From: JALOLV01 sp046295175 | GTDB taxonomy: Bacteria; Bacteroidota; Bacteroidia; Cytophagales; Spirosomataceae | Length of the DNA stretch: 64,000 nucleotides | Direction of reading: 5' to 3' | Assembly (NCBI GenBank): GCA_046295175.1 | Contig: JBKBNY010000008.1 | Span: 62,001 to 126,000 of the forward strand | Part shown: positions 9,147-18,677 of the stretch, piece by piece | How positions within the stretch are numbered: the first letter of the stretch is position 1 | How the letters are laid out: each line of letters begins with the position of its first letter | The notes under the pieces: generated by a model | What the model was told of the DNA's origin: nothing | The model's database searches: none | What the model saw: only the letters and a program-made list of their open reading frames with translations | Made by a program: the position numbers and the translations under genes

Positions 9147-10238
9147 ATGAATAGTTTAAACAGAGATAGAATTATGAATCAGTTGCTTAAATTTTTAGTA
9201 CTTTTTGTCTTACCATTATTAAGTAGTATTGAGAGTTTCGGGCAAAAAAATACTGACTATTCTTTCAAAATTGATAGCCTTATTCAAACAACAGCCCCCA
9301 GACCTTTCAATGGTGTCATTATGATAACTCAGAAAGATAAAACTGTTTACTCAAAAACATACGGTTATTCAAATTTTGAAAATAAAACACCATTAAAACT
9401 GAATGATAACTTCAGGATTCAATCTAATAGCAAGCAAATTACAGCCGTTTTAATTTTGAGAGAAGTCGAAAAAGGGAAAATAAATCTTCATTTGCCAATC
9501 AAGATATATCTGCCTGATTTTCAACAAACTTGGGCAGATACCGTAACAGTTCATCATTTACTTAACAATACCTCGGGGATTGTGGATATTACTAAGCCAT
9601 TGTCTTTCAGACCTGGAACCGATTATTATTACAGCAACCCTGGTTATGGATTATTAAGACCGATTATTGAAAAAGTTACAGGCAAAACTTTTATAGAATT
9701 AGCCAACAACCTTTTCAAAGAGTTAAAGATGAATAATAGCTACTGCTACGAAATAGATAAACCAAATGTCGGACTCGTTGATGGATATTGGGTTTCTAAA
9801 GATTTGGTTAAATCATTTGACTTTAAATCTCTCAATAATACAGCTACAACTTGGGCCAACTTTATTCCTGCTGGCGGTATGATTTCTAATGCGATTGATT
9901 TGAATATTTGGGATAGAAAATTGCATCATGGAAAAATACTCAAGCCCAAAACTTACAAGTTAATGACCCAATACGAAATTACTGCTCAACATGATTCTTT
10001 TGGGAATGATAAAGTTGGCTATGGCTATGGAATAAGAATAAGTGATAAAACCCCTGTTTATTATTTAGGACACAGCGGTAAAGGAATGGGCTTTATGTCT
10101 ATCAAAATATATATTCCTGCCAAAGATGTGGATGTTATTGTTCTTCAAAACTATTACGATGTAGATAGCGGTCTTCATTACTATTTTGAATCGAAAATAA
10201 GAGAAATAGTTCTCAATAGCAGCCTTGTAAAACCCTAA
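9147..10238 (+). CDS. Serine hydrolase, class C beta-lactamase-like
   Basis: 363 residues, secreted. A hydrophobic signal segment runs through residues 12-28 and ends near SFGQ; an alternative ATG at 9174 (MNQLLKF) gives a more normal short signal n-region and may be the true start. Motifs of the beta-lactamase/DD-peptidase (S12) fold are present in order: SxxK as SNSK (Ser93, Lys96), YxN as YSN (Tyr162, Asn164) and an HSGKG segment near residue 310 in the place of KTG. Family members include penicillin-binding-like peptidases, esterases and D-aminopeptidases, so the substrate cannot be assigned. It ends 84 bp before a terminator-like hairpin. Confidence 0.83.
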   Translation: MNSLNRDRIMNQLLKFLVLFVLPLLSSIESFGQKNTDYSFKIDSLIQTTAPRPFNGVIMITQKDKTVYSKTYGYSNFENKTPLKLNDNFRIQSNSKQITAVLILREVEKGKINLHLPIKIYLPDFQQTWADTVTVHHLLNNTSGIVDITKPLSFRPGTDYYYSNPGYGLLRPIIEKVTGKTFIELANNLFKELKMNNSYCYEIDKPNVGLVDGYWVSKDLVKSFDFKSLNNTATTWANFIPAGGMISNAIDLNIWDRKLHHGKILKPKTYKLMTQYEITAQHDSFGNDKVGYGYGIRISDKTPVYYLGHSGKGMGFMSIKIYIPAKDVDVIVLQNYYDVDSGLHYYFESKIREIVLNSSLVKP

Positions 10239-10563
10239 ATTCATCATTTTAAGGTTTATCAAGCAGTCGCATTGATGAATATCCTCTTGAGAGGTGAGAA
10301 AATCATATATACTAAAAGAAAAGCCCGCACAATCGTACGGGCTTCTTTCGCTGTTTAACCACTAAACTACCACTAAAATATTTTTTTATCGATAATCGAA
10401 TAATAAAACTGATACGAGCAACGCTAATTTTCTTAGATTTTAAAATCTGCGATTATCTGCGTTTAGAAATCGGCGTAATCTGCGGCCCATTTTTTACTCG
10501 TTGATAATCAAATAATAATAATTCTATCATGTAAGAATCTGAAACTCTCCAAACTGTAAAATA
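10239..10563. other. Intergenic region between convergent genes
   Basis: 325 bp with no credible gene. It holds a terminator-like hairpin (10321-10344), a block with repeated ATCTGCG words around 10448-10484, and two related copies of an AT-rich word (GATAATCGAATAATAA near 10391 and GATAATCAAATAATAA near 10503). The ATCTGCG block resembles low-complexity dispersed sequence often seen between Bacteroidota genes; I assign no function. Confidence 0.6.
10321..10344 (+). terminator. Terminator-like hairpin after the serine hydrolase
   Basis: Stem AAGCCCG / CGGGCTT with a 10-nt loop, preceded by an A-rich run and followed by CTTTC. It lies 80 bp after the hydrolase stop codon and between two convergent genes. 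The T-run is short, so efficiency is uncertain. Confidence 0.55.
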
Positions 10564-13500
10564 CTATACAGCCTCTACTTCAACAGGCTTTTTCTTCTTA
10601 AAACGCTCTTTGAGGCGTTCGCTGATGTAGTACATACACGGCACGATTACGAGTGTCAAGACCGTCGAGAATGTAAGACCATAGATGATTGTCCAGGCCA
10701 AAATATTCCAGAAGACAGCACTGTCACCGCCCACGTGAATGGCTGGCTTCAAGTCGGCAAATAGAGTCCCGAAATCAATCGTAAGACCGAATGCTAACGG
10801 AATCAAACCCAAAACTGCCGCCGAGGCTGTCAAAAGTACAGGAGTCAAACGAGTTGCTCCACCTTCTACAATCGCCTCTTTCAATCCATATCCACGGCTA
10901 CGCAATTCATCGGTAAATTCTATCAACAAAATACCGTTCTTAACCACAATACCCGCCAAAGCGATAATACCCACACCCGACATGATAACCGAGAAGTCTT
11001 TACCGGTTGCAATAAACCCAAGTAATACCCCAATCAAACTCAAAATGATTGTACCAAAAACAATAGCTGGCTTACTCAAAGAGTTAAACTGCGTTGCCAA
11101 AATGATATAAATAAACAATAAAGCCACCAAAAACGCATTACCCAAGAACGTAAACGCCGCCACAAATTCTTCTTGCTCACCGCCCAATTTTATTTGGTAT
11201 CCGCTCGGCATTTCTATCTCATCTACCACATCCTGAATCTTCTGGTTTACCTCATTGGCGTTGAACCCTTGCGTTACATCCGAACTCAACGTAATCATGC
11301 GAGATTGATTTTTGCGGTTGATTTGGCTGAATGTTGTCGAATACGAAACCGACGCAACCGAACTCAAAGGTACATTACGCAAAACTCCACCCATATTCAT
11401 ATCTCGATAACTGATATTCATGCTCAATAGTTTTTCGATTGAAGCACGGTCTTCGCCTTTGAGACGCAACTGAATCGGGTATTCGTCTTTTTCATCACGG
11501 AATTTCGAGATTTCAGAACCGAATAAGGCGGTACGAATCGCCATCGCAATTTGTGCCGAACTGATGCCCTCGCGGCTGGCTTTTTCTCTATCTACATCAA
11601 TAATGATTTCGGGTTTGTTCGTCACCAAATCAGATTTCAATTGGTCGATTCCCTCAATTCCTGCTTTCTGGATTCCGCTACGCACTTTGCCTTCGAGTTC
11701 TTGCAATACCGCAAAGTCATCGCCCATTACTTCAATCGTAACGGCTTTACCGGCTGGTGGTCCGTTATTTTCACGTTCTACCGAAATCTCCGTAGCAGGA
11801 ATTCCTCTCATCGCCTTGCGGATTTCTTCGAGCATTGTCACCGAAGAGATATTTCCACGGTCGTCTTTTTTATTGAATGCTACCGTAACTTTAGACTTAT
11901 GCGGCGTTGCCGAACGGTCTGGATTGAATGGGTCGCCAGCGTTTAAGCCAACATTCGAGATAACCGAGTTTACGGCGTGTTCGGCTTTATTTTTCTTGAT
12001 TACATCAAAAACTCGACGTTCAATTTCACGCGTCACGGCATCCGTTACACGTGCATCGGTACCGATTGGCATCACGTTATAAACATAGACATAATCGGGG
12101 TCGCCACTCGGGAAAAGAATCACTTTTGGTTGCTTAATACCCGTCAGTACAAATGTAAAAATCAATAAGAAAAATGCCGAAACCACAACCCAAACTGGGC
12201 GATAACCTTGTATCAAGAATTGAATCAGTTTACGATAATTATTCTTGAATGCTGGCAAGAGAACTCGTTGGAACGGGTTAATTACTTTTGGTGTAAGTAT
12301 AAAATGATTGAATACGTACAGAATCATCAAGAAAATCATGAAGTTTCCGATTCCGCGATTTATCAAATATCCTACGATAGCGATACCGCCCATCCAAAGC
12401 ATCGGGCGTTTCAAATCTCCCCAAGTTGGTGCTTCTTCGTGTTCTTCGTCGTGGCGTTGCATAAACGAAATCGCAAAGACAGGGTTCATCACATAAGCTA
12501 CCAAAAGCGAAGCCGCTAAGGTAAATATCAGTGTCCAAGGCAAATACTTCATAAATTCACCGAAGATACCACCCCAAACCAAAAGTGGTGTAAATGGCAT
12601 AATGGTTGTCAATGTACCCGAAAGTACTGGCACAAATACCTCCGATGCCGCCAATTTTACGGCCTCGGTAATACTCAAATCTTTATGACGGTTGAATAAT
12701 CGGTGGGCGTTTTCGATAACCACAATGGCATCATCGACCACAAGACCCAAACCGAGCAAGAATCCGAAAAGTACGATGGTGTTTAGCGTGAAGCCCATTC
12801 CGAGAATCGGGATAAAGGCAAGAAGTGCCGACAACGGAACCGATAAACCCACAAAAATGGCATCTCGCACACCCATGAAGAACATCAAAACCAAAACCAC
12901 GAAAATAAAGCCCAACACAACCGTATTCAGGAGGTCGTTCAAGTCAGCCTTTGTACGCTCCGACTGGTCAGCCGTTACGGTTACGCTCAATCCTTCTGGA
13001 AACTTCTCTTTAAAATCTTCGAGAATTTTCTCAATTTTCTCCGATGCCGAAACCAAGTTTTCGCCTCCACGCTTGATAACATTCAGCGTAATAACCGATT
13101 TGTTATCCATCCGAGCAAAATCCTGCTGCTCTTCGTAGGCATCACGCACATCGGCAATATCGCCCAAGCGAACTGTTGCACCCTGACCACTACGAATAAT
13201 GACATTCTGCAATTGCTCAACCGATTTAAACTCGCCTTTTACACGAAGTGTACGACGCACGTTATCTACATTCAAATCTCCACCCGAAACGTTCACGTTT
13301 TCGCCCTGCACTGCACTCTGAATATCATAGAATGCGATTCCGTAAGTTTGCATTTTGTACAAATCCAAATTGATTTGGATTTCACGTTTCAAAGCTCCAA
13401 CAATATCTACACGAGTTATTTCGGGTTGTGCCTCGATGGCATCCTGAATCTGCTCGGCGTAATCTTTGAGTTTTTTGAGCGGATAATTACCCGAAATATT

Positions 13501-13983
13501 GATGTTCATAATCGGGAACTCCGAGAAGTTTACCTCAACCACGCTTGGGTCTTGGGTCAAATCGTTTGGTAAATCACGACGAGCATTCTCAACCGCCGTT
13601 TTTACTCTTTCTTTGGCATCTTCTACATCAACGTCGGTGTTGAATTCGACCAAAATCACCGAAACATCCTGCAAAGCGTTCGACTTGATACGCTTAACGC
13701 CTTTCTGAGACTTGATTTGTTTCTCGATTGGTTTATTAATCGTATTCTCAATATCGGCTGGGGCAGTTCCCGCATAAACTGTCTGCACATAAATTTGCGG
13801 AATCTTGATTTCGGGGAATTGCTCCTTCGGTAAGGCATTGTAAATCGCCAACCCTGTAAAAGTCAGCATGATAGTAAACAAATAAACCGTAGTCTTATTT
13901 GCCGCCAACCAGCCAATCAGATTATATATAAACCCACTGCCATGAGGGAGTTCTTGTTTTTCTAATGTATTGTTTGATTCCAT
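10564..13983 (-). CDS. RND efflux pump inner-membrane transporter (AcrB family)
   Basis: 1139-residue RND permease: TM1 at residues 28-47, a large periplasmic loop, TM2-6, a cytoplasmic insert, TM7, a second periplasmic loop, and TM8-12. TM4 carries the paired acidic residues of the proton relay (GLGLVVDDAIVVIEN), as in AcrB/MexB-type HAE1 pumps; heavy-metal RNDs have a different pattern here. It is the last gene of a tetR-tolC-hlyD-nuclease-RND cluster, so it should form the tripartite pump with the lipoprotein adaptor (15077-16186) and outer-membrane channel (16222-17562). It is longer than the usual ~1040 residues because of extra hydrophobic segments in the middle (around residues 530-570) and a polar tail. 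Substrate unknown. Confidence 0.93.
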   Translation of the reverse strand: MESNNTLEKQELPHGSGFIYNLIGWLAANKTTVYLFTIMLTFTGLAIYNALPKEQFPEIKIPQIYVQTVYAGTAPADIENTINKPIEKQIKSQKGVKRIKSNALQDVSVILVEFNTDVDVEDAKERVKTAVENARRDLPNDLTQDPSVVEVNFSEFPIMNINISGNYPLKKLKDYAEQIQDAIEAQPEITRVDIVGALKREIQINLDLYKMQTYGIAFYDIQSAVQGENVNVSGGDLNVDNVRRTLRVKGEFKSVEQLQNVIIRSGQGATVRLGDIADVRDAYEEQQDFARMDNKSVITLNVIKRGGENLVSASEKIEKILEDFKEKFPEGLSVTVTADQSERTKADLNDLLNTVVLGFIFVVLVLMFFMGVRDAIFVGLSVPLSALLAFIPILGMGFTLNTIVLFGFLLGLGLVVDDAIVVIENAHRLFNRHKDLSITEAVKLAASEVFVPVLSGTLTTIMPFTPLLVWGGIFGEFMKYLPWTLIFTLAASLLVAYVMNPVFAISFMQRHDEEHEEAPTWGDLKRPMLWMGGIAIVGYLINRGIGNFMIFLMILYVFNHFILTPKVINPFQRVLLPAFKNNYRKLIQFLIQGYRPVWVVVSAFFLLIFTFVLTGIKQPKVILFPSGDPDYVYVYNVMPIGTDARVTDAVTREIERRVFDVIKKNKAEHAVNSVISNVGLNAGDPFNPDRSATPHKSKVTVAFNKKDDRGNISSVTMLEEIRKAMRGIPATEISVERENNGPPAGKAVTIEVMGDDFAVLQELEGKVRSGIQKAGIEGIDQLKSDLVTNKPEIIIDVDREKASREGISSAQIAMAIRTALFGSEISKFRDEKDEYPIQLRLKGEDRASIEKLLSMNISYRDMNMGGVLRNVPLSSVASVSYSTTFSQINRKNQSRMITLSSDVTQGFNANEVNQKIQDVVDEIEMPSGYQIKLGGEQEEFVAAFTFLGNAFLVALLFIYIILATQFNSLSKPAIVFGTIILSLIGVLLGFIATGKDFSVIMSGVGIIALAGIVVKNGILLIEFTDELRSRGYGLKEAIVEGGATRLTPVLLTASAAVLGLIPLAFGLTIDFGTLFADLKPAIHVGGDSAVFWNILAWTIIYGLTFSTVLTLVIVPCMYYISERLKERFKKKKPVEVEAV

Positions 13984-14024
13984 GTTTTTAATCGTGAATT
14001 AGCTAAAGATTTTAGGTTTTTCAA

Positions 14025-15071
14025 TTAACTATCCTTGTTTGTAATATCTTCAATGAATTCTAATTTTTCGGCAAATTCTTCGGGCGATGGTAAGAAATTC
14101 TTATAAATTTCGGGTAAAACTGAGCTTGTATTGTAAGTAGCTATTCCGATTGGCATATTTGAATTTCTAAGCGAATATTCAACAATGGTTCGGTCTTTAC
14201 TTTTACAAATGATTATCCCAATAGCATCGTTTTCGCCCTCTTCTTTATATTTATCGTTCAAGACATTCAGATAAAATTCCATTTTGCCTTTGTATTCGGG
14301 CAGAAACTCCCCAATTTTAAGGTCAATGGCTATCAAACTTTTAAGTTTTCTATGAAACAATAACAAATCAATAGAATAAGTCTTATCTGATACTTTTATC
14401 TGAAATTGATTGCCAATGAATGAGAAAGAACCACCCATTTCAATCAAAAAATTACGAATATTTTTAATAAGTGCTTCTTCTAATTCTCTTTCTGAATACT
14501 CATCTGCCAAACCTAAAAAATCAAAAACGTAATGGTCTTTTATGGCCAATATGGCTTGTTCTTTATATTTTTCTGATAAGGTTTGTTCAAAATTTGTTTG
14601 GTTTAGAATATGTCTTTCAAAAGATTTTGCTTCTATTTGATGAATCAAGACATTTTTGGACCACCCAAATCTTTTTGTCGATGTCAGATAATATTGGCGT
14701 TCAGAATCGGTTTTGCATTTCTGCATAATCAACACATTATGCGACCACCCAATTTCTCCAACCAATGGCTGGAGAAATTGCTTTTCTTTGTATTCAGAAA
14801 AAAACTGTCGCATATTCCACAAATTCGTTACCGAAAAACCATTCTCATTCGGAAACTCCTGTTGCAAATCCTTAGAGAGATTCTCTACAATAGATTTACC
14901 CCAACCAAACTGGTCTTGCTTCTCTACAATAGCCTTACCGATGTTCCAATACAGTTGTATCAACTCTGTATTAACTGCTTTTAGGGCATTATACTGAGCA
15001 GAGCGTATCTTTTGCTTGATTTCGCTTACAAACGATTGATAGTTAGGCTCTTGAATATTCATCAATGACAT
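14025..15071 (-). CDS. DUF1016 (YhcG-like) PDDEXK nuclease
   Basis: 348 residues. N-terminal DUF1016_N-like helical domain (VNTELIQLYWNIGKAIVE, then GWGKSIVENLSKDLQQEFP) and a C-terminal PDDEXK nuclease core: YSIDLLLFHRKLKSLIAIDLK supplies the metal-binding Asp and the D-x-K pair. YhcG-type proteins are widespread, often mobile, and of uncertain role (DNA ends, restriction- or toxin-linked contexts). Here the gene lies between the adaptor (stop 5 bp upstream of its start) and the RND pump (41 bp downstream), in the same direction, so it would be cotranscribed with an efflux pump. An ATG 9 bp inside (MNIQEP) is an alternative start. Probable later insertion into a conserved tolC-hlyD-RND operon. 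Confidence 0.85.
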   Translation of the reverse strand: MSLMNIQEPNYQSFVSEIKQKIRSAQYNALKAVNTELIQLYWNIGKAIVEKQDQFGWGKSIVENLSKDLQQEFPNENGFSVTNLWNMRQFFSEYKEKQFLQPLVGEIGWSHNVLIMQKCKTDSERQYYLTSTKRFGWSKNVLIHQIEAKSFERHILNQTNFEQTLSEKYKEQAILAIKDHYVFDFLGLADEYSERELEEALIKNIRNFLIEMGGSFSFIGNQFQIKVSDKTYSIDLLLFHRKLKSLIAIDLKIGEFLPEYKGKMEFYLNVLNDKYKEEGENDAIGIIICKSKDRTIVEYSLRNSNMPIGIATYNTSSVLPEIYKNFLPSPEEFAEKLEFIEDITNKDS

Positions 15072-15076
15072 GCTGA

Positions 15077-16186
15077 TTAATAACTCACCAACTGGCCATC
15101 AACCAATTCTTGATAGCCCTGTGTAATAAGCAAATCGCCTGCTTGCAAACCACTCACGATTTCTACTTGACCGTTGTAATTCAAGCCCATTTTCACGATT
15201 CTTCCACGAGCTACTTTTTTGCCTCCTTCGTCAACAGCCACATAAACCACATCGCCTTGCTCAGTACGCTGAACAATATTTTGCGGAATCACCACTGCTC
15301 CTGCTTTAGATTGGTCGTTGATATTTACAATTGCCAAAAGGTTTGGTTTCAATTGTTTATCAATATTCGGAATCAACGCCTCAACCGTAAACGTACGCGA
15401 GATTGGATTTACCGTTTGGCTCACAAAACTCAAACGTGCCGTTGTTTCTTTGCCCAAATCTGGGAAAGTGATTTTTACGGCATCGCCTTTTTTGATAGAA
15501 CCTGCATAAACATCGGCTACGTTGGCTTTTACTTTAAGGTTATCGAAATTCACGATTCTGACAATCCCCATGCCCGGCATAGCCATCTCGCCAGCACGCT
15601 GACGTATCTCATCTACATAACCACTGAGCGGAGATGTTACGACCGTCATTTTTACTTGCTCATTTAGGCTTGCCAAACGTTTTTCGAGGGCTTCAACACT
15701 CGTTTTAGCTTGAATAAACTGTATCTCCGTTCCGATTTTCTGGTCCCAAAGGGCTTTTTGTTTTTCGTAAAGAGTTTTGGCAGTTTCTAATTGTACTTCA
15801 ATCTCTTGGATAGAAGTTTTCAAAACTGCACTTTCGATACGAGCAATCACCTGTCCTTTTTTCACGAAATCGCCTTCTTTTACGGTCATTGCCGTGATGG
15901 CTCCGCCCATTTGTGGCCCTACAAACTGGTTATTTTCGGCCTCTAATGCTCCCTGAACATCCACAAAGTGTTTGAAAGATTGAGAAATAATCGGCGAAAC
16001 CGTTACGATTTTCACTTTATTCTCATCTTTTTTAGGCTCAAGTTTAGCAATCTCGGCTTGGAGTGTCTTTACTTGAGCTTGGAGTTCGGCTAATTGCTTT
16101 TTCTTATCGGCGAGCGAATTACCCTTTTCTTTTGAGCAAGCCGCCAAAATTATCGTAAGTGCGAGTAGTAAGTATGTATTTTTCAT
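15077..16186 (-). CDS. RND efflux periplasmic adaptor (HlyD/MFP family) lipoprotein
   Basis: 369 residues. Lipoprotein signal with lipobox LAAC (Cys17), then a short coiled coil (about 24-55), a lipoyl/barrel-sandwich half with VGPQMGGAITAMTVKEGDFVKKGQVIARIE, an alpha-hairpin (about 110-165), the second lipoyl half (VVTSPLSGYVDEI), a beta-barrel domain and a C-terminal membrane-proximal domain. This is the standard membrane-fusion-protein order. It should link the RND pump and the TolC channel encoded on either side. The early coiled coil straight after the lipid anchor is an addition common in Bacteroidota adaptors. Confidence 0.93.
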   Translation of the reverse strand: MKNTYLLLALTIILAACSKEKGNSLADKKKQLAELQAQVKTLQAEIAKLEPKKDENKVKIVTVSPIISQSFKHFVDVQGALEAENNQFVGPQMGGAITAMTVKEGDFVKKGQVIARIESAVLKTSIQEIEVQLETAKTLYEKQKALWDQKIGTEIQFIQAKTSVEALEKRLASLNEQVKMTVVTSPLSGYVDEIRQRAGEMAMPGMGIVRIVNFDNLKVKANVADVYAGSIKKGDAVKITFPDLGKETTARLSFVSQTVNPISRTFTVEALIPNIDKQLKPNLLAIVNINDQSKAGAVVIPQNIVQRTEQGDVVYVAVDEGGKKVARGRIVKMGLNYNGQVEIVSGLQAGDLLITQGYQELVDGQLVSY

Positions 16187-16221
16187 TGAATGTATTTTTA
16201 TTCGTTTTTGTAAATCTTCGA

Positions 16222-17562
16222 TTATTCGAGTTCGAGTTTGCCTTGTGCTTTGTCTAAATCAACTTTGGCAATGATTACATCATAAAGAGCCGCAAAGTAA
16301 TTGGTTTGGGCTTCTTTGATTGACGATTCGGCATTTACCACTTCGAGGTTCGACCCCAAGCCACCTTGGTATTTGATTTTTGAAACTCTCAAAACCTCTT
16401 TCGCCAAATCAAGATTGCGTTGTTGGGTTTCGAGTGTTTGCAAACCATTTTTGAGGTTAATCATCGCTTGGTCGAGTTGTAGGTCAAATCCTTGACGCAT
16501 CGCCGATGCACCCAAATCAATTTTTGCAAGGTTTAATTTTGATTGCTGAACCTGAATGCTTCTTAGGCCGCTGTCGTAAATCGGAATCTGTAAACCAAGT
16601 GTAACAGCCGAAGACGGGAACCAACGCTCAAATGGATTGAATCGTGGATTACTATGCCCCGCACCGAGGTTAGCCTGACCAAAAACTTTTGGCAAAGAAC
16701 CTTTTTGTTTGCTCTCAATATCGAGTTCGGTCAATCTACGCTGCGATTGTAATACTTGGTATTCGACTCTGTTACCATAATCAACCGTCTGATTATCAAT
16801 CAATCTCAATGCTACCAAATCTACATCAGTCAGTTTATCTTTGAGCGTAAGGGTGTTCTGCAAACCATAACCCATGTTGAACTTCAATAATTGGTACGTC
16901 AACTGAATCAGGTTACTTACCTTTTGGCGTTCGGTCAAGAGGTTGTTTCGCTGAACTTCCAAACGGTCGATGTCAATTTTTTCGATGAACCCTTGTTGAT
17001 TCATGATTTTCATTTCTCGCACCAACGAATCCAAACGGCTTACGTTTAAATCTAAGATTTTGGCACGTTCTTCGGCAACCAAAACCGAGTAATACGCCTT
17101 GATGACATTCTCGGCAACATTTACTTTAGATTGTTTAAGATTGCGTTGAGCCAGTTCACGATAAACACCAGCGGCTTTGAGACCCACCAACCAACTGGCA
17201 TCAAAAACCAACTGATTAAGCCCGATACCTGCTTGGCCGCCCCAAGGTACCCCAAATTTAAACTTGACAACTTCGCCCTCGGCTGCTTGCGGATTAAAGT
17301 TACGTGCTTCGAGGAGCTGCGTACCAATAATTACGTTTGCCGTGTAGCTAAAATTACCCGCAACCTGCGGCATACCCGCCGCTTTGATTTCTCTGATACG
17401 CAGGTCGGCACCTGTTATATCGAGTTCCGAAGTCTTCACATTCGGATTATTTTTCTGAGCGTATGCAACCGCCTCTTTGATGCTGAAAGCCTGTTGTGCT
17501 TGTAAGAGAGGAATAACTCCAAGTAATAGCCCAATCGTTAGTAATAGTTGTTTAACTTTCAT
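16222..17562 (-). CDS. TolC-family outer-membrane efflux channel
   Basis: 446 residues with a signal peptide (hydrophobic 6-20, cleavage likely after LLQA). Two OEP repeats are visible: the first opens with FSIKEAVAYAQKNNPNVKTSE, the second contains long amphipathic helices (for example ESKQKGSLPKVFGQANLG and the C-terminal VVNAESSIKEAQTNYFAALYDVIIAKVDLDKA). It would trimerise into the outer-membrane exit duct of the tripartite pump. First structural gene after tetR; 35 bp separate it from the adaptor gene. Confidence 0.93.
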   Translation of the reverse strand: MKVKQLLLTIGLLLGVIPLLQAQQAFSIKEAVAYAQKNNPNVKTSELDITGADLRIREIKAAGMPQVAGNFSYTANVIIGTQLLEARNFNPQAAEGEVVKFKFGVPWGGQAGIGLNQLVFDASWLVGLKAAGVYRELAQRNLKQSKVNVAENVIKAYYSVLVAEERAKILDLNVSRLDSLVREMKIMNQQGFIEKIDIDRLEVQRNNLLTERQKVSNLIQLTYQLLKFNMGYGLQNTLTLKDKLTDVDLVALRLIDNQTVDYGNRVEYQVLQSQRRLTELDIESKQKGSLPKVFGQANLGAGHSNPRFNPFERWFPSSAVTLGLQIPIYDSGLRSIQVQQSKLNLAKIDLGASAMRQGFDLQLDQAMINLKNGLQTLETQQRNLDLAKEVLRVSKIKYQGGLGSNLEVVNAESSIKEAQTNYFAALYDVIIAKVDLDKAQGKLELE

Positions 17563-17589
17563 ATATATTCGTTTGTAAGTGGTACTTTG

Positions 17590-18213
17590 CTAAATAATTG
17601 ATGATTCGTTGGTTTTATTGATTGCGTGCCTGTATGCTTCAAAGCCTTTTTCGGTCATGATTCCCCTCAAAAAATGATGGGCAAAAGTCTCTTGAATCTC
17701 TAATACATTGAATTTGCTTGCTGGATAAATGTCTTGGTTGAACCCCCACTCTACCTGCTCCAATCTTAAAATTGACAGAATTTCAACATTTATATTGGGC
17801 AAATAATACCCTTGTTCAATCCCTTCTCTAAAATTTCGGATAATACCTTCGGATAAATAATACTTTTTTTGTTCTTCGTACAGATTCCAAACCTTTGGAT
17901 GATATTTGCGTAGGTCATTCAAAAGCATCGGATTCATATTTGCTACGTTTTTATTAAAAAATTCGATACTTTTAATCACTTCATCAACAGGGTTTTCGGC
18001 GGTTTCGTAAACCTTCTGCATGTCTTCTTTATCGCAATCAAAACTCCTTAACGCTACTTCATATACGATAGCATCTTTGTCTTCGAAGTGCTGATAGATG
18101 GTTTTTTTAGAAATGCCCAACTCTTGAGCAATATCATCCATCGTCACGCTACGAACCCCATAACGAAAAAACATTTCGTCTGCCTTTTGCAATATCCTTT
18201 CTTTGATTTCCAT
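17590..18213 (-). CDS. TetR/AcrR-family transcriptional regulator
   Basis: 207 residues from the ATG giving MEIKERIL; an upstream in-frame TTG would add seven unlikely residues. N-terminal TetR helix-turn-helix: FFRYGVRSVTMDDIAQELGI followed by SKKTIYQHFEDKD, residues 15-48. The C-terminal ligand domain is not recognisable to a ligand class. It lies 27 bp upstream of the tolC gene in the same direction, so it is probably the autoregulated repressor of the efflux operon. A palindromic operator candidate lies just upstream at 18256-18288. Confidence 0.9.
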   Translation of the reverse strand: MEIKERILQKADEMFFRYGVRSVTMDDIAQELGISKKTIYQHFEDKDAIVYEVALRSFDCDKEDMQKVYETAENPVDEVIKSIEFFNKNVANMNPMLLNDLRKYHPKVWNLYEEQKKYYLSEGIIRNFREGIEQGYYLPNINVEILSILRLEQVEWGFNQDIYPASKFNVLEIQETFAHHFLRGIMTEKGFEAYRHAINKTNESSII

Positions 18214-18255
18214 CTCGTTTGTTGAACAACTCAAAAAGTCGTTTTACAATAAAAG

Positions 18256-18288
18256 AAACTATGGAAACTTTCAAAAGGTTCATAGTTT
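18256..18288. promoter_or_regulatory. Imperfect palindrome, candidate TetR operator
   Basis: Arms AAACTATGGAAACTTT and AAAGGTTCATAGTTT are inverted copies with small differences. The palindrome lies 43-75 bp upstream of the tetR start codon, which is where an autoregulatory operator of a TetR repressor would be expected. Position and symmetry are seen directly; binding is inferred. Confidence 0.5.
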
Positions 18289-18677
18289 TTATAATTTTTT
18301 TAAGAATTCTGATTTAGCGGTATAAAGCTACTCATTTGAGCAAGAGAAAGGCAACAAAATTCGGACAAAGCCTCCTTTTTCAAGGATTAACCCGCATAAA
18401 ACAGATATAAAGCAATAAGTTTGAAGAAGCAAGTAGCCTATTCAAATATCAATATTTTTTTGCACTTTTTTAATACAAGAAAATATTCTCATTACAAATA
18501 GGGGTATCGCTCCGCTCAAATGTCTTAGGATAAATTATGAAAAAGCTATTTAAAATTTCTATCGGTTTTACTAAAAAATGCCTAAACCCAACTGCATGAA
18601 GTGACTTCTATCAATAGTTAGGATTTTAGTAAAATAACTTGGATGCCCATGAGCATCCACGAACAAACCACAAAATA
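18289..18677. other. Divergent intergenic region between tetR and SDR gene
   Basis: About 390 bp of AT-rich sequence with no credible ORF. It includes a near-palindrome of 18 bp (GGATGC-CCATGA-GCATCC, 18641-18658) 20 bp upstream of the SDR start codon, which could be a hairpin in the leader or a regulator site. No perfect TAnnTTTG box was found here. Confidence 0.5.

Noticed and set aside
10440..10490. CRISPR-like repeats (ATCTGCG words)
   Set aside because: The words are short, irregularly spaced and without unique spacers; more like low-complexity dispersed sequence.
11564..12082. Long open frame (172 residues) on the plus strand inside the RND pump gene
   Set aside because: Lies fully antisense to a well-conserved gene, has no start context and a composition that mirrors the other strand. 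Same judgement for other antisense frames inside nrdA, the BNR gene and dnaG.
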